From positions 186,001 to 250,000 of the forward strand of contig NZ_VTFU01000003.1 in assembly GCF_009192735.1 (NCBI RefSeq): a stretch of DNA of 64,000 nucleotides, read 5' to 3'. A program made the translations under genes and the position numbers. Source of the stretch: Arthrobacter gandavensis. GTDB lineage: Bacteria; Actinomycetota; Actinomycetes; Actinomycetales; Micrococcaceae. This document shows, in pieces, positions 35,080 to 48,113 of this stretch (position 1 is the stretch's first letter; each line of letters opens with the position of its first letter). The notes below the pieces were generated by a model. That model saw nothing but the letters and a program-made list of their open reading frames with translations. It was not told the DNA's origin and searched no databases.

Positions 35080-35199
35080 TCAATCAACCTTATCGGTTGC
35101 CGACTTCCAGACGGATTTCTCCGCGGCAGTTTCCTGCCATTTTTTTACTGCAAGGATTCCCGCGGCTGCCGCTGCGGCTACTGCCAGCAACTTCTTCAC
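35080..35199 (-). CDS. DLW-39 family small protein
   Basis: A 39-residue protein read from a GTG with AAGGAG 6 bp upstream. It has a hydrophobic Ala-rich start (MKKLLAVAAAAAAG) followed by KKWQETAAEKSVWKSATDKVD. Both the exact length of 39 and the position between tRNA-Ile and tRNA-Ala downstream of gyrA match the DLW-39 family of actinobacteria. The name-giving D-L-W is S-V-W here. It may be a small membrane-associated peptide; function unknown. Confidence 0.85.
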   Translation of the reverse strand: MKKLLAVAAAAAAGILAVKKWQETAAEKSVWKSATDKVD

Positions 35200-35221
35200 A
35201 GTGTCTCCTTGCCTAGTGGCG

Positions 35222-35239
35222 CATCACCTTTCGGTGATG
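35222..35239 (-). terminator. Small hairpin between tRNA-Ile and DLW-39 gene
   Basis: CATCACC pairs with GGTGATG around TTTC. No T-run follows on the minus strand, so it may be a processing or attenuation structure rather than a true terminator. Confidence 0.4.
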
Positions 35240-35244
35240 TTCCG

Positions 35245-35318
35245 TGGGCGCACCAGGACTTGAACCTGGGACCTCTTCGTTATCAGCGAAGCGCTCTAAC
35301 CGCCTGAGCTATGCGCCC
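35245..35318 (-). tRNA. tRNA-Ile (GAT)
   Basis: A 74-nt tRNA. Acceptor stem GGGCGCA/TGCGCCC, D-arm AGCTCAGGCGGTTAGAGC, anticodon stem-loop CTTCG CTGATAA CGAAG giving GAT, and T-arm CAGGTTCAAGTCCTG. Confidence 0.96.
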
Positions 35319-35461
35319 CGATACCTTCTCGGGCCGAGATAAAACTTTACCCCACCTCTGCCGGGAACCCAAATCAGGATCCGGTTTCGGCTCAATTTCC
35401 TGCCCGGCCGGCAATTTTTCGGCGCCGGCCGGGCAGAAAATCGATTTTTTCCACTGTCGTT

Positions 35462-35971
35462 CTAGTCGTCCGTCAGCGTGACGCCGATGCCGCCCACCAG
35501 GGTGGAGGCGATGTTGTACAGGACCGAGGCGAGCATGGACAGTGCCGTCAGCAGCAGTACGTTGACGACGGCGATGATCGTCGCAAAGGAGACCACCTGT
35601 CCCAGCGAAGCGAACTCACGCAGGTCGAAGCCGCCGGATTCGGTCCCGGCGATGTCGCCAAGCAGGGTGTTCACCCGGTCGAAGATGCCGGTCAGATCCA
35701 GCACAGTCCACAGGACGATGGCCGCCACCACGGTGACCACGCCAAGGGCTACGGAAAGCAGGAAAGCCATCTTCAGCACCGACCAGGGATCGATCTTGCT
35801 GACCAGGAGGCGTGCTTTGCGGGCCTTCGCCTTCGGTGCCGGCTTCACGAGCGGTTGCCGGTTGGCCGGTGCGCTCTGACCACCCCCGGGGCGCTGGGCC
35901 GGACGCGCGGGTGTCTTTACCCGAGGGCCCGCGCCCGACGTCGACCTGGGATTTGAGTTGGTCGAGCTCAC
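35462..35971 (-). CDS. DUF3566 domain protein
   Basis: A 169-residue membrane protein. A basic, Pro-rich N-terminus (about 1-55) precedes the DUF3566 domain ([47 protein letters not shown]) with two membrane helices; the second is [28 protein letters not shown]. The GTG start overlaps the gyrA stop by 4 bp, an arrangement conserved in actinobacteria. Function unknown. Confidence 0.93.
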   Translation of the reverse strand: MSSTNSNPRSTSGAGPRVKTPARPAQRPGGGQSAPANRQPLVKPAPKAKARKARLLVSKIDPWSVLKMAFLLSVALGVVTVVAAIVLWTVLDLTGIFDRVNTLLGDIAGTESGGFDLREFASLGQVVSFATIIAVVNVLLLTALSMLASVLYNIASTLVGGIGVTLTDD

Positions 35972-38592
35972 TCGTTACCTCCATCTTCTGCTGGCGGCGC
36001 GTCCTGCGCCGCCGTTTCGTCTGTAGCCAACGGTACTTCATTGGCACCGGTGCCTACAGACTCTGCTGCGGGCTGCGGCGCTGTGTCACCTGTTCCGTCA
36101 CCGTCCGGGGACTGGTCGTCGTCGGCTTCTTCTATGCCGAGATCGCGCTCGGAATTCCGTGCCACGGCGATGATGCGGTCATTCTTATCCGGCTTGGCAA
36201 AGATGACGCCCATGGTGTCGCGGCCCTTGGCGGGCACTCCGGCGACGGATGAGCGGACGACCTTGCCGCCCTGCATGACCACCAGGACTTCGTCCTCGTC
36301 CCGGACGATCATGCCGCCCACGAGGTGTCCGCGGTCCTCGGCCAGCTTGGCAACCTTGATGCCCAGTCCGCCACGGCCCTGGACGCGGTATTCGTCCACG
36401 GCGGTGCGCTTGGCATAGCCGCCCTCGGTGACGACAAAGACGTAGGAATCCTCGGTGACGACGTCGGCGGCCAGGAGTTCGTCGTCCTCGCGGAACTTCA
36501 TGCCGGTGACACCGGACGTGGCGCGGCCCATGGGCCGCAGCGCGTCGTCGGAGGCGGTGAAGCGCAGCGACTGGCCCTTGCGGGACACCAGCATCAGGTC
36601 ATCGGTTTCGGAGACCAGCTGGGCGGACACGAGTTCGTCGCCGTCCCGCAGGTTGATGGCGATGACGCCGGCGGAACGGTTGGTGTCGTAGTCCTCCAGC
36701 CTGGTCTTCTTAACCAGGCCGCGCTTGGTCGCGAGGACCAGGTATGGAGCCGCGTCATAGCCGGGCAGGTCCAGGACCTGGGCAATGTGCTCATCGGGCT
36801 GGAACGCGAGCAGGTTCGCCACGTGCTGGCCCTTGGCATCGCGTCCGGCTTCCACCAGCTCGTAGGCCTTGGCCCGGTACACGCGGCCCAGGTTGGTGAA
36901 GAACAGCAGCCAGTGATGCGTGGTGGTGACGAAGAAGTGCTCGACGACGTCGTCGCCGCGCAGCTGCGCACCCTTGATGCCCTTGCCGCCGCGTGCCTGC
37001 TGGCGGTAGTTGTCGCTGCGGGTCCGCTTGACGTATCCGCCGCGGGTAATGGTGACCACCATTTCCTCTTCGGGAATGAGGTCTTCCATGCTCATGTCGC
37101 CGTCATAGCCCATGAGGATGTGCGTGCGCCGGTCATCACCGTACTTGTCAGTGATTTCGCGCAGTTCTTCGCTGACGATCTGCCGCTGGCGGGCCTCGGA
37201 CCCGAGGATCTCGTTGTACTCGGCGATCTCGATCTGCAGCTTGGCGTACTGGTCCTGGATTTTCTGGCGTTCCAGAGCGGCCAGGCGGCGCAGCTGCATA
37301 TCCAGGATGGCCTGGGCCTGCAGCTCGTCGATGTCCAGCAGGCCCATGAGACCGGTGCGGGCCTCCTCCACGGTGGTGGAGCGGCGGATCAGCGCGATGA
37401 CGTCGTCCAGGGCATCCAGTGCCTTGAGCAGGCCCAGCAGGATGTGGGCGACTTCCTCGGCCTTGCGCAGCCGGTAGCGGGTGCGCCGGACGATCACTTC
37501 GAGCTGGTGGGTGACCCAGTGGCGGATGAAGGCGTCGAGGCTCAGGGTGCGCGGCACCCCGTCGACGATGGCCAGCATGTTGGCGCCGAAGTTTTCCTGC
37601 AGCTGGGTGTGCTTGTAGAGGTTGTTCAGCACCACCTTGGGCACGGCGTCGCGCTTGAGCACGATGACCAGGCGCTGCCCGGTGCGGCCCGACGTTTCAT
37701 CGCGCATGTCGGCGATGCCGGAAACCTTGCCGTCCTTGACCAGCTCGGCGATCTTGATCGCCAGGTTGTCGGGGTTGGCCTGGTAGGGGAGTTCAGTGAC
37801 CACCAGGCAGGTGCGGCCCTGGAGCTCTTCCACATTGACCACCGCGCGCATGGTGATGGAGCCGCGGCCGGTGCGGTACGCGTCCTCGATGCCCTTGTGG
37901 CCCAGGATCTGGGCGCCCGTGGGGAAATCCGGGCCCTTGATGCGGCGGATCAGTTCCTCGAGCAGGACGTCGTTGGGTGCTTCCGGATTTTCCAGGTACC
38001 ACTGCACGCCGTCTGCCACTTCGCGCAGGTTGTGCGGCGGAATGTTGGTGGCCATACCCACGGCGATGCCGGAGGATCCGTTAACCAGGAGGTTCGGGAA
38101 ACGCGACGGCAGGATGGTGGGTTCCTGGTTCCGGCCATCGTAGTTGTCCATGAAATCGACGGTTTCCTCATCGATGTCGCGGACCATTTCCATGGCCAGC
38201 GGGGCCATTTTGGTTTCCGTGTACCGGGGGGCGGCGGCGCCGTCGTTGCCGGGGGAGCCGAAGTTGCCCTGTCCAAGCGCCAGCGGGTAGCGCATGGTCC
38301 AGTCCTGGATCAGGCGCACCAGGGCGTCATAGATGGCCGAGTCGCCGTGCGGGTGGTACTGGCCCATGACTTCGCCGACCACGCGGGCGCACTTGTTGAA
38401 CGAGCGCTCGGGGCGGTATCCGCCGTCGAACATCGCGTACAGGACGCGGCGGTGCACGGGCTTCAGCCCGTCGCGCACGTCCGGGAGGGCACGCCCGACG
38501 ATAACCGCCATGGCGTAGTCCAGGTAGGACCGCTGCATTTCTGTCTGCAGATCGATCTGTTCAACCCGGTCTGAGAGGGTCTCTTCACTCAT
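35968..38592 (-). CDS. gyrA: DNA gyrase subunit A
   Basis: An 874-residue type II topoisomerase subunit that cleaves and rejoins DNA and, with GyrB, introduces negative supercoils. The active-site Tyr lies in [15 protein letters not shown]. The quinolone region reads [19 protein letters not shown], with the Ser and Asp found in susceptible enzymes. The C-terminal wrapping domain has the GyrA box [10 protein letters not shown]. The last ~55 residues are acidic and variable. It is 60 bp after gyrB, in the same operon. Confidence 0.98.
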   Translation of the reverse strand: MSEETLSDRVEQIDLQTEMQRSYLDYAMAVIVGRALPDVRDGLKPVHRRVLYAMFDGGYRPERSFNKCARVVGEVMGQYHPHGDSAIYDALVRLIQDWTMRYPLALGQGNFGSPGNDGAAAPRYTETKMAPLAMEMVRDIDEETVDFMDNYDGRNQEPTILPSRFPNLLVNGSSGIAVGMATNIPPHNLREVADGVQWYLENPEAPNDVLLEELIRRIKGPDFPTGAQILGHKGIEDAYRTGRGSITMRAVVNVEELQGRTCLVVTELPYQANPDNLAIKIAELVKDGKVSGIADMRDETSGRTGQRLVIVLKRDAVPKVVLNNLYKHTQLQENFGANMLAIVDGVPRTLSLDAFIRHWVTHQLEVIVRRTRYRLRKAEEVAHILLGLLKALDALDDVIALIRRSTTVEEARTGLMGLLDIDELQAQAILDMQLRRLAALERQKIQDQYAKLQIEIAEYNEILGSEARQRQIVSEELREITDKYGDDRRTHILMGYDGDMSMEDLIPEEEMVVTITRGGYVKRTRSDNYRQQARGGKGIKGAQLRGDDVVEHFFVTTTHHWLLFFTNLGRVYRAKAYELVEAGRDAKGQHVANLLAFQPDEHIAQVLDLPGYDAAPYLVLATKRGLVKKTRLEDYDTNRSAGVIAINLRDGDELVSAQLVSETDDLMLVSRKGQSLRFTASDDALRPMGRATSGVTGMKFREDDELLAADVVTEDSYVFVVTEGGYAKRTAVDEYRVQGRGGLGIKVAKLAEDRGHLVGGMIVRDEDEVLVVMQGGKVVRSSVAGVPAKGRDTMGVIFAKPDKNDRIIAVARNSERDLGIEEADDDQSPDGDGTGDTAPQPAAESVGTGANEVPLATDETAAQDAPPAEDGGNE

Positions 38593-38652
38593 TGGTTGTT
38601 CCGTTCTTCAAAAGCTCTGTAAATCCGCGGGCGCAGGGAGGTTGGCGGTTTC

Positions 38653-40785
<2,133 letters not shown>

Positions 40786-41011
40786 CTACCAATTCTACCG
40801 TGCGGCAGGGGGCATTACGTCCCAAAACACCCTCTTAGCGGCCACTAAAGCTGGGTTTGAGCCTATATCGACCCCATCTCTAGGTCCGGATATGGCTGGA
40901 GGGGTCCCAGTGCCGCTAAAAGCCACAGAGCAACTGTGACCGGAACCGCTTTTCGGCTCCCCGTGAACGTCCCGGACGCTTCACTTTTGAAGCGCAACGG
41001 ACGTGGCGCGG

Positions 41012-41617
41012 CTACCCGTAGGTGTCCCGCGGCCCGCGTCCCTTAACGCTGCGCAGCCCCTTGCGCCAGTTCGGTGCCGCCGGCCCAATCACTTCGATTT
41101 TGGTCACGACGCCGGTGCCCAGTTCGGCGTCGAACCGGCTAATCAGCGAGCTGCGCAGCAGCCGCAGCTGAGTCGCCCAGGCGGTGGAATCACAACGCAC
41201 CTGAACTGTGGTGTCCGAAAAGGACTCGGGTTTGCAGTGGGCGCTGACATCGGGGCCCACCAGTTCCTCCCAGCGGGAGATGACCGATCCGACGGCAACG
41301 GGGGAGTTCCAGCCACGCTCGCTGACAAAGCGGTTGAAGACCTTGCCCACGCCCTGGGGATCCCGGCCCGTGTACTCGCCGGGAACGAACGGCAGTGCCG
41401 CCCGCCGGTGCCCGGCTTTGCGCCGGCCCGCCGGGATGCGCTGGTTGCCGCGCGCCTGGGCTGCCTGCCGCATGCGGTTCAGCTGTGCCTGGGCAGCGTC
41501 CTGGCGGACTTCGGTTTCCTCAGGTCCCCGCTGGTCCTTGGCGCCGGCGGGCGGAAGACCGGCCCGGGGGTCCGGTGTTGTTCCTCCTGCGCCGGGTCCG
41601 TCAGAGGGCGGGAACAC
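41012..41617 (-). CDS. dciA: DciA (DUF721) family protein
   Basis: A 201-residue protein with a GTG start overlapping recF by 17 bp. The conserved DUF721 core is at residues about 95-180 ([59 protein letters not shown]). DciA is the ancestral bacterial helicase loader or helicase-interacting factor. The N-terminal ~90 residues are basic and Gln/Arg-rich. Position between recF and gyrB is the standard actinobacterial one. Confidence 0.93.
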   Translation of the reverse strand: MFPPSDGPGAGGTTPDPRAGLPPAGAKDQRGPEETEVRQDAAQAQLNRMRQAAQARGNQRIPAGRRKAGHRRAALPFVPGEYTGRDPQGVGKVFNRFVSERGWNSPVAVGSVISRWEELVGPDVSAHCKPESFSDTTVQVRCDSTAWATQLRLLRSSLISRFDAELGTGVVTKIEVIGPAAPNWRKGLRSVKGRGPRDTYG

Positions 41618-42785
41618 TGATGCCTCCGGGGACCACCGTGATGACTTCTCCTGCCAGCGCTTCCGGGATGTCTCCCGCGACCGCGGCGGTCACGAGGACC
41701 TGTTCGGCTCCCGCGACAATTCCGGCCAGCCGGTTGCGCCGCTGCACATCGAGTTCGGCAAACACATCGTCCAGGATCAGGATGGGTCCCGCACCGGGAG
41801 TCTCATCGTCGCTGAGGAGCAGGTAATAGGTGCCCAGGCGCAGCGCCAGCGCAAAGGACCAGGTTTCCCCGTGCGACGCATACCCCTTGGCCGGGGCCTG
41901 GCCCAGGATGAGTTCCAGGTCATCTCGGTGCGGCCCCACCAGGGATACGCCGCGTTCGATTTCCCGGCGTCGGTTGGCCAGGAAAGCGCTGAGGAAGCGT
42001 TCCGTCAGTTCCGCTTCGGTCAGGGCATACAACTCGTCGGGGTCGGCATCGCCAACGACGGCGCCGTCATCGTTCACTGTGCCCTGGAGGGTGGAGCGGT
42101 AGACCGCCCGCGCTGTCTTGGTGCCGTCGGTCAGGTCGCGGTAGGCGCTCTGCAGATGCGGCTGCAGCCGGCTCAGCGCCTGCAGCCTGGCGGCCAGGAG
42201 CCGTGCTCCGGCCACGGCCATGTGCTGGTCCCACACTTCCAGGGTGGCTTCATGGGCAGAGGTGAACCGGCCTGCGGCGCGGGCTGATTTGAGCAGGGCA
42301 TTGCGCTGCTTGAGGACCCGCTCGTAATCGCTGCGGGTGGCGGCATGGTGGGGCACCAGCGAGACAATCAGATCGTCGATGAACTTGCGGCGGCTGGACG
42401 GATCGCCCTTGACCAGTGTCAGGTCTTCGGGGGCAAACAGCACGGTCCGGCACAATCCAAGGATGTCCCGTGCCCGCACCGGATTGGCCCGGTTGATCCT
42501 GGCCCGGTTGGTGCGGCCCGGATTCAGTTCCAGCTCAACGCTGGTTCGCTGGGTTCCCCGCACCAGGCGGGCCCGGACCAGGGCCTGGCCTGCGTCGAAG
42601 GCAACCAGGGGAGCATCCGTACTGACCCGGTGGGAGGACAGCGATGCCAGATAGCCGATGGCTTCGACAATGTTGGTTTTCCCGGTGCCGTTGGGGCCGA
42701 CGAAAACCGTGACTCCGGGCTTGAGCTCCATGTCCAGCTGCGCATAGCTGCGGAAACCTGTCAGGGAGAGGTAATCAACGTACAA
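41601..42785 (-). CDS. recF: DNA replication and repair protein RecF
   Basis: A 394-residue SMC-like ATPase acting with RecO/RecR to load RecA on gapped DNA. Walker A is [19 protein letters not shown], the ABC signature region is in [18 protein letters not shown], and Walker B is [13 protein letters not shown]. Length and N-terminal [14 protein letters not shown] match the family. It lies between gnd and dciA on the minus strand. Confidence 0.97.
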   Translation of the reverse strand: MYVDYLSLTGFRSYAQLDMELKPGVTVFVGPNGTGKTNIVEAIGYLASLSSHRVSTDAPLVAFDAGQALVRARLVRGTQRTSVELELNPGRTNRARINRANPVRARDILGLCRTVLFAPEDLTLVKGDPSSRRKFIDDLIVSLVPHHAATRSDYERVLKQRNALLKSARAAGRFTSAHEATLEVWDQHMAVAGARLLAARLQALSRLQPHLQSAYRDLTDGTKTARAVYRSTLQGTVNDDGAVVGDADPDELYALTEAELTERFLSAFLANRRREIERGVSLVGPHRDDLELILGQAPAKGYASHGETWSFALALRLGTYYLLLSDDETPGAGPILILDDVFAELDVQRRNRLAGIVAGAEQVLVTAAVAGDIPEALAGEVITVVPGGISVPAL

Positions 42786-42889
42786 GCCTGCCCACCTTTT
42801 GCCCTGCCTTTGCCAGCGTTTGGTCCTGTGGTCCTTCCCGGTGCAACCGGTGGATCCGTTCTGCCTTCCAGCCTACTGCCGGTGGAAGA

Positions 42890-43906
42890 TTATTCCGGGC
42901 TGCCGGTGCCGTCAACGGCAGCCTGAGGCAGTTGCCCCGGTTGCGGCTTCCCCGGTTGCGGCTTCCCCGGTTGCGGCTTCCCCGGTTGCGGCTTCCCCGG
43001 TTGCGGCGGCGCTGTGTCGCCGCCGGCGGCCGGCTTGACCGCATGCCCGCCAAACTGGTTCCGCAGCGCAGCCACCATTTTCATGGCCGGGGATTCATCC
43101 TGGCGGGAGGCAAACCTGGCGTAGAGGGCCGCGGTGATGACCGGCGCCGGAATACCGCCGGCAACTGCTTCATCCACTGTCCACCGACCCTCCCCGGAAT
43201 CCTCCGCGTAACCGGCGATCCTGCTCAGCTCCGGGTCATCCGCCAAGGCGTTGACCACCAGGTCCAGCAGCCATGAGCGGATGACGGTGCCGTCCTGCCA
43301 TGCATGCATGACGCCGGGAACATCAGTGATGATGTCCTTGCCCGCCAGCAGTTCGTATCCTTCGGCATAGGCCTGCATGAGGCCGTATTCGATGCCGTTG
43401 TGAATCATCTTGGCGTAGTGTCCCGCCCCCACGCTTCCCGCGTGCACAAAGCTTCGTTCGCGGCTGCCGCTGGGGCGCAGCGCGTCGAAAACCGGCATCG
43501 CCAGCGCCACGTCCTCCGCACTGCCGCCCACCATCAGGGCATAGCCGTTTTCCTGGCCCCAGATGCCTCCGGATACGCCGCAGTCCACATAGTGAATGCC
43601 GGTCGAAGCCAGCTTCTGCGCGTTCCGGATGTCGTCGCTGTACCGGGAGTTGCCACCATTGATGATCAGGTCACCGCTGGACAGCACCTCGGCCAGCTCG
43701 GTGACCACCGCGTCAGTGACATCACCGGCCGGAACCATGACCCACACCAACCGCGGGGAGGGCAGATCCGCGGCCAGCTCCGTCAGTGACATCACATCGC
43801 TCACCACTGGATTGCGGTCGAATCCGGTGACGTCAATCCCGTTGTGACGCAGCCGCTCCCGCATGTTGAAACCCATTTTGCCGAGTCCGATCAGGCCTAC
43901 ATGCAT
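42890..43906 (-). CDS. gnd: 6-phosphogluconate dehydrogenase, decarboxylating (short type)
   Basis: A 338-residue enzyme converting 6-phosphogluconate to ribulose 5-phosphate and CO2 with NAD(P)+. It has the Rossmann motif IGLGKMGFNMRERL, the substrate segment GGNSRYSDDIRNAQ, the catalytic SVGAGHYAKMIHNGIEYG (Lys/His/Asn) and the C-terminal helices. The last ~40 residues are a repeated Pro-Gly-Lys-Pro-Gln tail encoded by a 15-bp repeat. It lies between dnaN and recF as in other Micrococcaceae and could accept the gluconokinase product. Confidence 0.95.
   Translation of the reverse strand: MHVGLIGLGKMGFNMRERLRHNGIDVTGFDRNPVVSDVMSLTELAADLPSPRLVWVMVPAGDVTDAVVTELAEVLSSGDLIINGGNSRYSDDIRNAQKLASTGIHYVDCGVSGGIWGQENGYALMVGGSAEDVALAMPVFDALRPSGSRERSFVHAGSVGAGHYAKMIHNGIEYGLMQAYAEGYELLAGKDIITDVPGVMHAWQDGTVIRSWLLDLVVNALADDPELSRIAGYAEDSGEGRWTVDEAVAGGIPAPVITAALYARFASRQDESPAMKMVAALRNQFGGHAVKPAAGGDTAPPQPGKPQPGKPQPGKPQPGKPQPGQLPQAAVDGTGSPE
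42935..43009 (-). repeat. 15-bp tandem repeat in the 3' end of gnd
   Basis: Five units of CCCCGGTTGCGGCTT (plus strand; the last with a changed end) encode PGKPQ repeats. The unit is a multiple of three, so copy number can change without breaking the frame. Confidence 0.9.
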
Positions 43907-43949
43907 GTCGGGTCCTCTTTCCTGAGTCCTGGCGGGAGCGGCCCCGCTG

Positions 43950-45074
43950 CTATTGGTTGGGCAGCCGGACCGGCATCAGCAGGTACCGGTAGTCTTCCCG
44001 GTCATCGCCGGTGAGTTCTTCCTGGGCGGAGATGACGGCGGGCTTGGGAGGCGTCGTGAAGGAGAACCGCACGTACTTGCTGGGGAAGGCTCCCAGGCCT
44101 TCGCTGAGGTAGTGCGGATTGAAGGCGACCGTGATGTCGTCGCCAATCAGCGACGCTTCCAGTGCTTCGGAAGCCTGGGCGTCTTCGCCGGTGCCTGCGT
44201 CGAGGGTGACCTGTCCGTCAGTAAAGGCAAGCCGGACGGGGGTGTTCCGCTCGGCAACCAGGGACACGCGGCGGACGGCCTCGACCAGGGCACTGGTTTC
44301 AACCGTGGCGTGAATAGGCGTGTTGTCGGGGAACAGAGAGCGGATCTTGGGGTAATCCCCGTCCACCAGCAGCGACGTGGTGCGGCGGCCGCCGCTTTCG
44401 AAGCCAATCAGCTCGCTGTCATCGGAGAAGGCAATGTTGAGGTCTCCGCCGCCTCCGAGGGTCTTGGCCACTTCGTTCAGCGTTTTGGCTTTTACCAGGG
44501 CGCTGGTGGAGATGCCGGACGTCGCCGGCTTCCAGGACAGTTCGCGCAGTGCAAGGCGGTACCGGTCAGTGGCGAGGAAGGTGATCAGGTCATCTTCGAT
44601 CTCCATGCGCACACCGGTAAGGATCGGCAGGGTGTCGTCACGGCTGGCGGCGATGATCACCTGGGATACAGCCTGGGCGAAGGCATCACCGTCGACGACG
44701 CCGCTCACCTCCGGAAGGGCCGGCAGCTCCGGATACTCGGCAACGGGCATGGTTGCCAGGTTGAAGCGGCTGTTCCGGCAGGTCAGCGTGACCTTGGAGC
44801 CGTCCGTTTCAACTTCGACGGGCGCCGACGGCAGGCTGCGGCAGATCTCGGCCAAAAGCTTGCCGGACACCAGGATGGTGCCTTCTTCCGCGATATCGGC
44901 GGCAATCTGAAGCCGTGCCGAGATTTCGTAGTCGAAGCTGGCGATGCTCAGTGATCCGCTCTCCGCCCTGATCAGCAGGCCCGAGAGAACCGGAACCGGG
45001 GGACGCGGGGAGAGGGAACGCGCTGTCCATGTAACCGCTTCGGCCAGGACATCCCGCTCAACTCTGAACTTCAC
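43950..45074 (-). CDS. dnaN: DNA polymerase III sliding clamp (beta subunit)
   Basis: A 374-residue clamp subunit that dimerises around DNA and tethers the polymerase. It has three similar domains. Landmarks are RVERDVLAEAVTWTARSLSPRPPVPVLSGLLI, TGVRMEIEDDLITFLATDRYRLALRELSW and the C-terminal YRYLLMPVRLPNQ, which forms the partner-binding pocket edge. It is downstream of dnaA across oriC on the minus strand. Confidence 0.98.
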   Translation of the reverse strand: MKFRVERDVLAEAVTWTARSLSPRPPVPVLSGLLIRAESGSLSIASFDYEISARLQIAADIAEEGTILVSGKLLAEICRSLPSAPVEVETDGSKVTLTCRNSRFNLATMPVAEYPELPALPEVSGVVDGDAFAQAVSQVIIAASRDDTLPILTGVRMEIEDDLITFLATDRYRLALRELSWKPATSGISTSALVKAKTLNEVAKTLGGGGDLNIAFSDDSELIGFESGGRRTTSLLVDGDYPKIRSLFPDNTPIHATVETSALVEAVRRVSLVAERNTPVRLAFTDGQVTLDAGTGEDAQASEALEASLIGDDITVAFNPHYLSEGLGAFPSKYVRFSFTTPPKPAVISAQEELTGDDREDYRYLLMPVRLPNQ

Positions 45075-45641
45075 TGAAGGGTGCCGCCTTTCACAACGTA
45101 CTTCTCAGTACAACTGAATCTTCATGACAAGTGAGGGAGCATCGCGGGCCATGCGGCGCCGCAGCTGCGCCGCATACGCGGCACCACCACCGTGGGAGGA
45201 GCCGCGGATGACAACAATACTCTGTGCCAGCTTAGCTTCCCACCCGGTGTTGGTGCACGGTCTTCGGCTTCCCGCTGATCCTACGTCTGCTCTTCGAAGA
45301 AGACATCCGATGTTCGTTCAATGGATGTGCCCGAGGTGGTCCGGAAAGGTCAGATGTTATTTGGTGGAACTGAATTTCTTAAGGTTCGTAGTGTTAATAA
45401 CTCCTGTGGATACTGTGGATAACCCGGCCCATCGTCGCGTCAAGGCTGTTTAAGCCTGTGGATAACCTGTGGGTCCACGCTGCGGCGGTCTCGCCGGGTT
45501 GTGGGGAACTTTTGTGTAATTCCGCGTATCCACAGGGAAGTGCTGCCAACATGGAGTTATCCACCGGGTTATCCACACCCTTGTCCACATCTGTTAATTT
45601 TGAGCCCCTGCGGGGCCTTAAATCCCCGCGAACAAGCGGAT
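45075..45641. other. oriC: oriC: origin of replication between dnaA and dnaN
   Basis: This 567-bp non-coding region holds perfect DnaA boxes TGTGGATAA at 45414-45422 and 45457-45465 and TTATCCACA at 45569-45577. One-mismatch boxes lie at 45405, 45526 (GTATCCACA), 45557 (TTATCCACC) and 45581 (TTGTCCACA). The 45356-45403 part is relatively AT-rich and could be the unwinding element. Location and box density match actinobacterial origins. Open frames inside it have no homology. Confidence 0.93.
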
Positions 45642-47060
45642 TTACGCTTCGCGCTGCTGCTGCTTGATCCGGTTGGTAAGTTCCGTGACCTGGTTGTAGA
45701 TGGCCCGCCGCTCCGCCATGAGTTCCCGGATCTTGCGGTCCGCGTGGATGACCGTTGTGTGGTCCCTGCCTCCGAGTTCCTGTCCGATCTTGGGCAGCGA
45801 CATGTCCGTCAGTTCCCGGCACAGATACATGGCAATCTGCCGTGCGGTCACCAGTGTCCGGGTACGGGACTTGGAACAAAGTTCCTCCAGGCTGATCTGG
45901 AAGTACGCCGCTGTCTGCCCAAGGATCGAGGCTGCAGTGATTTCCTGCGCGCCGTCGTCGGTTATCAGGTCCTTGAGTACTATTTCGGCCAGCCCGACGT
46001 CCACCTGCTGCCGGTTGAGGCTCGCAAAGGCGGTGACGCGGATGAGGGCACCCTCGAGTTCACGGATATTCGTGGAGATCTTGGAGGCGATGTACTCCAG
46101 AACATCGTCCGGGGCGCTGAGACTGTCGCCGATGGCCTTCTTCCGGAGGATGGCGATCCGGGTTTCTAGTTCCGGCGGCTGCACATCGGTCAACAGGCCC
46201 CATTCGAAGCGGGAGCGCATGCGTTCCTCAAACCCCGAAAGCTGTTTGGGCGGCAGGTCGGAGGTGATGACCACCTGCTTATTGTGGTTGTGCAGGGCAT
46301 TGAAGGTGTGGAAGAACTCTTCCTGGGTGGCGTCCTTGTTGGCGAGGAACTGAATGTCGTCAATGAGGAGGATGTCCACGTTGCGGTACAGCTGCTTGAA
46401 GCTGGCGCCTTCGTCATACCGGATCGAGTTAATGAAGTCGTTGGTGAACTCTTCCGAATTCACGTACCGGACCCTGATACCGGTATAGAGGTGCCGCGCG
46501 TAATGGCCGATGGCGTGGAGGAGGTGGGTTTTGCCCAGCCCGGAGTCCCCGTAGATGAACAGCGGGTTGTAGGCCTTGGCCGGAGCTTCCGCCACGGCCA
46601 CGGCTGCGGCATGGGCAAACCGGTTGGAGGAACCGATCACGAAGGTCTCGAAGACATACTTCGGGTTCAGCCGGCCAAACTCCTGGGATGTGCTCGGCGG
46701 AGTGGGAGACGGAGCGCTTTCCCCGCTGGGGACCGGGCTGGGAGCCGCCTGCTCCGGTTCGGGCTCCGGATCGGCCTTAACAGCGGGGATCATGTCCGCG
46801 TCAATAACAAAGGCGCACTGGATGTCGGCCTGGAAGACGCCGCGGAGTACTTCGTCGAGAATGTGCTTGAGCTGAGTCTGGAGGACTTCCCGGGTGAGCT
46901 CGTTCGGAACGGCCACCAGCAGGGTGGTTCCGATCAGTCCCTGCGCCTGGGCCAAAACGACGAAGCCGCGCTGCCTCGGGGAGACGCGGTCGTCGGTTTC
47001 CAGTGTCCGAATGACCTTGCGCCAGGAACTGCCGACGTCGTTGATTTCGTCCGTGCCCAC
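45642..47060 (-). CDS. dnaA: Chromosomal replication initiator DnaA
   Basis: A 472-residue AAA+ initiator. Domain I is residues 1-90. Domain II is a Pro/Glu/Ser linker ([16 protein letters not shown]). Domain III has Walker [14 protein letters not shown] and Walker [10 protein letters not shown]. Domain IV binds DnaA boxes ([37 protein letters not shown]). The GTG start follows AGAGG at 5-bp spacing. It probably autoregulates through boxes at 47128-47296. Confidence 0.98.
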   Translation of the reverse strand: MGTDEINDVGSSWRKVIRTLETDDRVSPRQRGFVVLAQAQGLIGTTLLVAVPNELTREVLQTQLKHILDEVLRGVFQADIQCAFVIDADMIPAVKADPEPEPEQAAPSPVPSGESAPSPTPPSTSQEFGRLNPKYVFETFVIGSSNRFAHAAAVAVAEAPAKAYNPLFIYGDSGLGKTHLLHAIGHYARHLYTGIRVRYVNSEEFTNDFINSIRYDEGASFKQLYRNVDILLIDDIQFLANKDATQEEFFHTFNALHNHNKQVVITSDLPPKQLSGFEERMRSRFEWGLLTDVQPPELETRIAILRKKAIGDSLSAPDDVLEYIASKISTNIRELEGALIRVTAFASLNRQQVDVGLAEIVLKDLITDDGAQEITAASILGQTAAYFQISLEELCSKSRTRTLVTARQIAMYLCRELTDMSLPKIGQELGGRDHTTVIHADRKIRELMAERRAIYNQVTELTNRIKQQQREA

Positions 47061-47537
47061 AAAAACCTCTCGTGATCGCCCTCAGCGGTCTCAGAAAACA
47101 TGGAAGCCCGATCGGGTTTCCGGCGGTTCATCCACAGAGTTATGCACAGTTGGTGGATAAAACGCCCGTGGCCAAGCCTAGAGGATGAATTCACCCGGTG
47201 GTAGCTGGATTCCAGCTGTGGACAGCCGCTGGGACAGGGCTCACACGGCCCCGTGGCGGGCCTTCCACTTGGGAGTTGTCCACAGGTGTGGATGTAATTG
47301 TATAAACAGGGCAGGGACTCGACGGCGGGCTCCCCGGTTTGACTGGCGGCAGTCCTGCCCCTAACGTGGAGTAGTCCTTTGTGTCTGCTATCTGCACTCA
47401 TTCATGCCCATCAGGGTTCTGGGAATCAGGGTCCAGGTCCGGGTTGAGAGCAGTCAGACACATGAAATAAGCGCCGCTTGTTCTTCCCCCTTGTCGTAGC
47501 AAGCCAGCGCAACTCAGATTGTCTTGGAGTAACTACC
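47061..47537. other. dnaA-rpmH intergenic region with DnaA boxes
   Basis: About 477 bp between divergent genes. DnaA boxes: TTATGCACA at 47140-47148 (full TTATNCACA match), TCATCCACA at 47128, GGTGGATAA at 47152 and TTGTCCACA at 47276. A TACAAT hexamer on the minus strand (47302 to 47297) may be the dnaA -10. The rpmH promoter lies at 47339-47367. Confidence 0.8.
47339..47367 (+). promoter_or_regulatory. rpmH promoter
   Basis: TTGACT (47339-47344) and TAACGT (47362-47367) are separated by 17 bp. The position about 170 bp before rpmH suits a ribosomal-protein promoter with a long leader. Confidence 0.6.
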
Positions 47538-47675
47538 GTGAGCAAGCGGACTTTTCAGCCGAATAACCGCCGTCGTGCCAAGAAGCACGGCTTCCGCCTT
47601 CGCATGCGTACCCGCGCCGGCCGTGGAATCCTTTCCGCACGCCGCGCCAAGGGCCGTACCGAACTGTCGGCATAA
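47538..47675 (+). CDS. rpmH: 50S ribosomal protein L34
   Basis: A 45-residue, very basic ribosomal protein with the complete family sequence pattern [39 protein letters not shown]. The GTG start has GGAG about 9 bp upstream. It is the first gene of the rpmH-rnpA-yidD-yidC-khpB-rsmG-parA-parB cluster. Confidence 0.98.
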   Translation: MSKRTFQPNNRRRAKKHGFRLRMRTRAGRGILSARRAKGRTELSA

Positions 47676-47737
47676 ATAGCCTCAAGTTTGTCGATGCTGC
47701 CCACCAGCAGCCCCGTCTCCGATTCCAGGTGGTCTGA

Positions 47738-48106
47738 ATGCTGGCCATAGGGAACCGGGTGCGGACATCGGCCGATTTTTCTTTTACCGTACGTTCCGGT
47801 GTCCGCAGTGGACGCCGGAACGTCGTGTTATATGCGGTGTCCAAGGGCCAGGAGCCTACCCGCGTAGGGTTCATCGTCGCGAAAAGCGTCGGGAACGCAG
47901 TGACACGGAACCTCGTTAAGAGAAGACTGAGAGAAGCAGCTGCCCTAAGTCTGCGTGAGTATCCCACCGGGTTCGATATTGTCGTCCGCGCATTGCCGCC
48001 GGCGGCAACCGCTTCGTGGCAGGAGCTTCGCACGGATTACCTGGGTGCGCTGCGCACCTGTGCGGGGAAACTCGACCGCACCCGAACTCCGAGCCAGAAG
48101 GGGTGA
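47738..48106 (+). CDS. rnpA: Ribonuclease P protein component
   Basis: A 122-residue RNA-binding protein of RNase P, which removes 5' leaders from tRNA precursors together with its catalytic RNA. It has [20 protein letters not shown], the RNR-type motif [17 protein letters not shown], and [25 protein letters not shown] precedes the ATG. Confidence 0.97.
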   Translation: MLAIGNRVRTSADFSFTVRSGVRSGRRNVVLYAVSKGQEPTRVGFIVAKSVGNAVTRNLVKRRLREAAALSLREYPTGFDIVVRALPPAATASWQELRTDYLGALRTCAGKLDRTRTPSQKG

Positions 48107-48113
48107 CACGCTG

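Noticed and set aside
36325-38574. A 749-codon open frame opposite gyrA
   Set aside because: It is a high-GC antisense shadow of gyrA codons with no fold signature.
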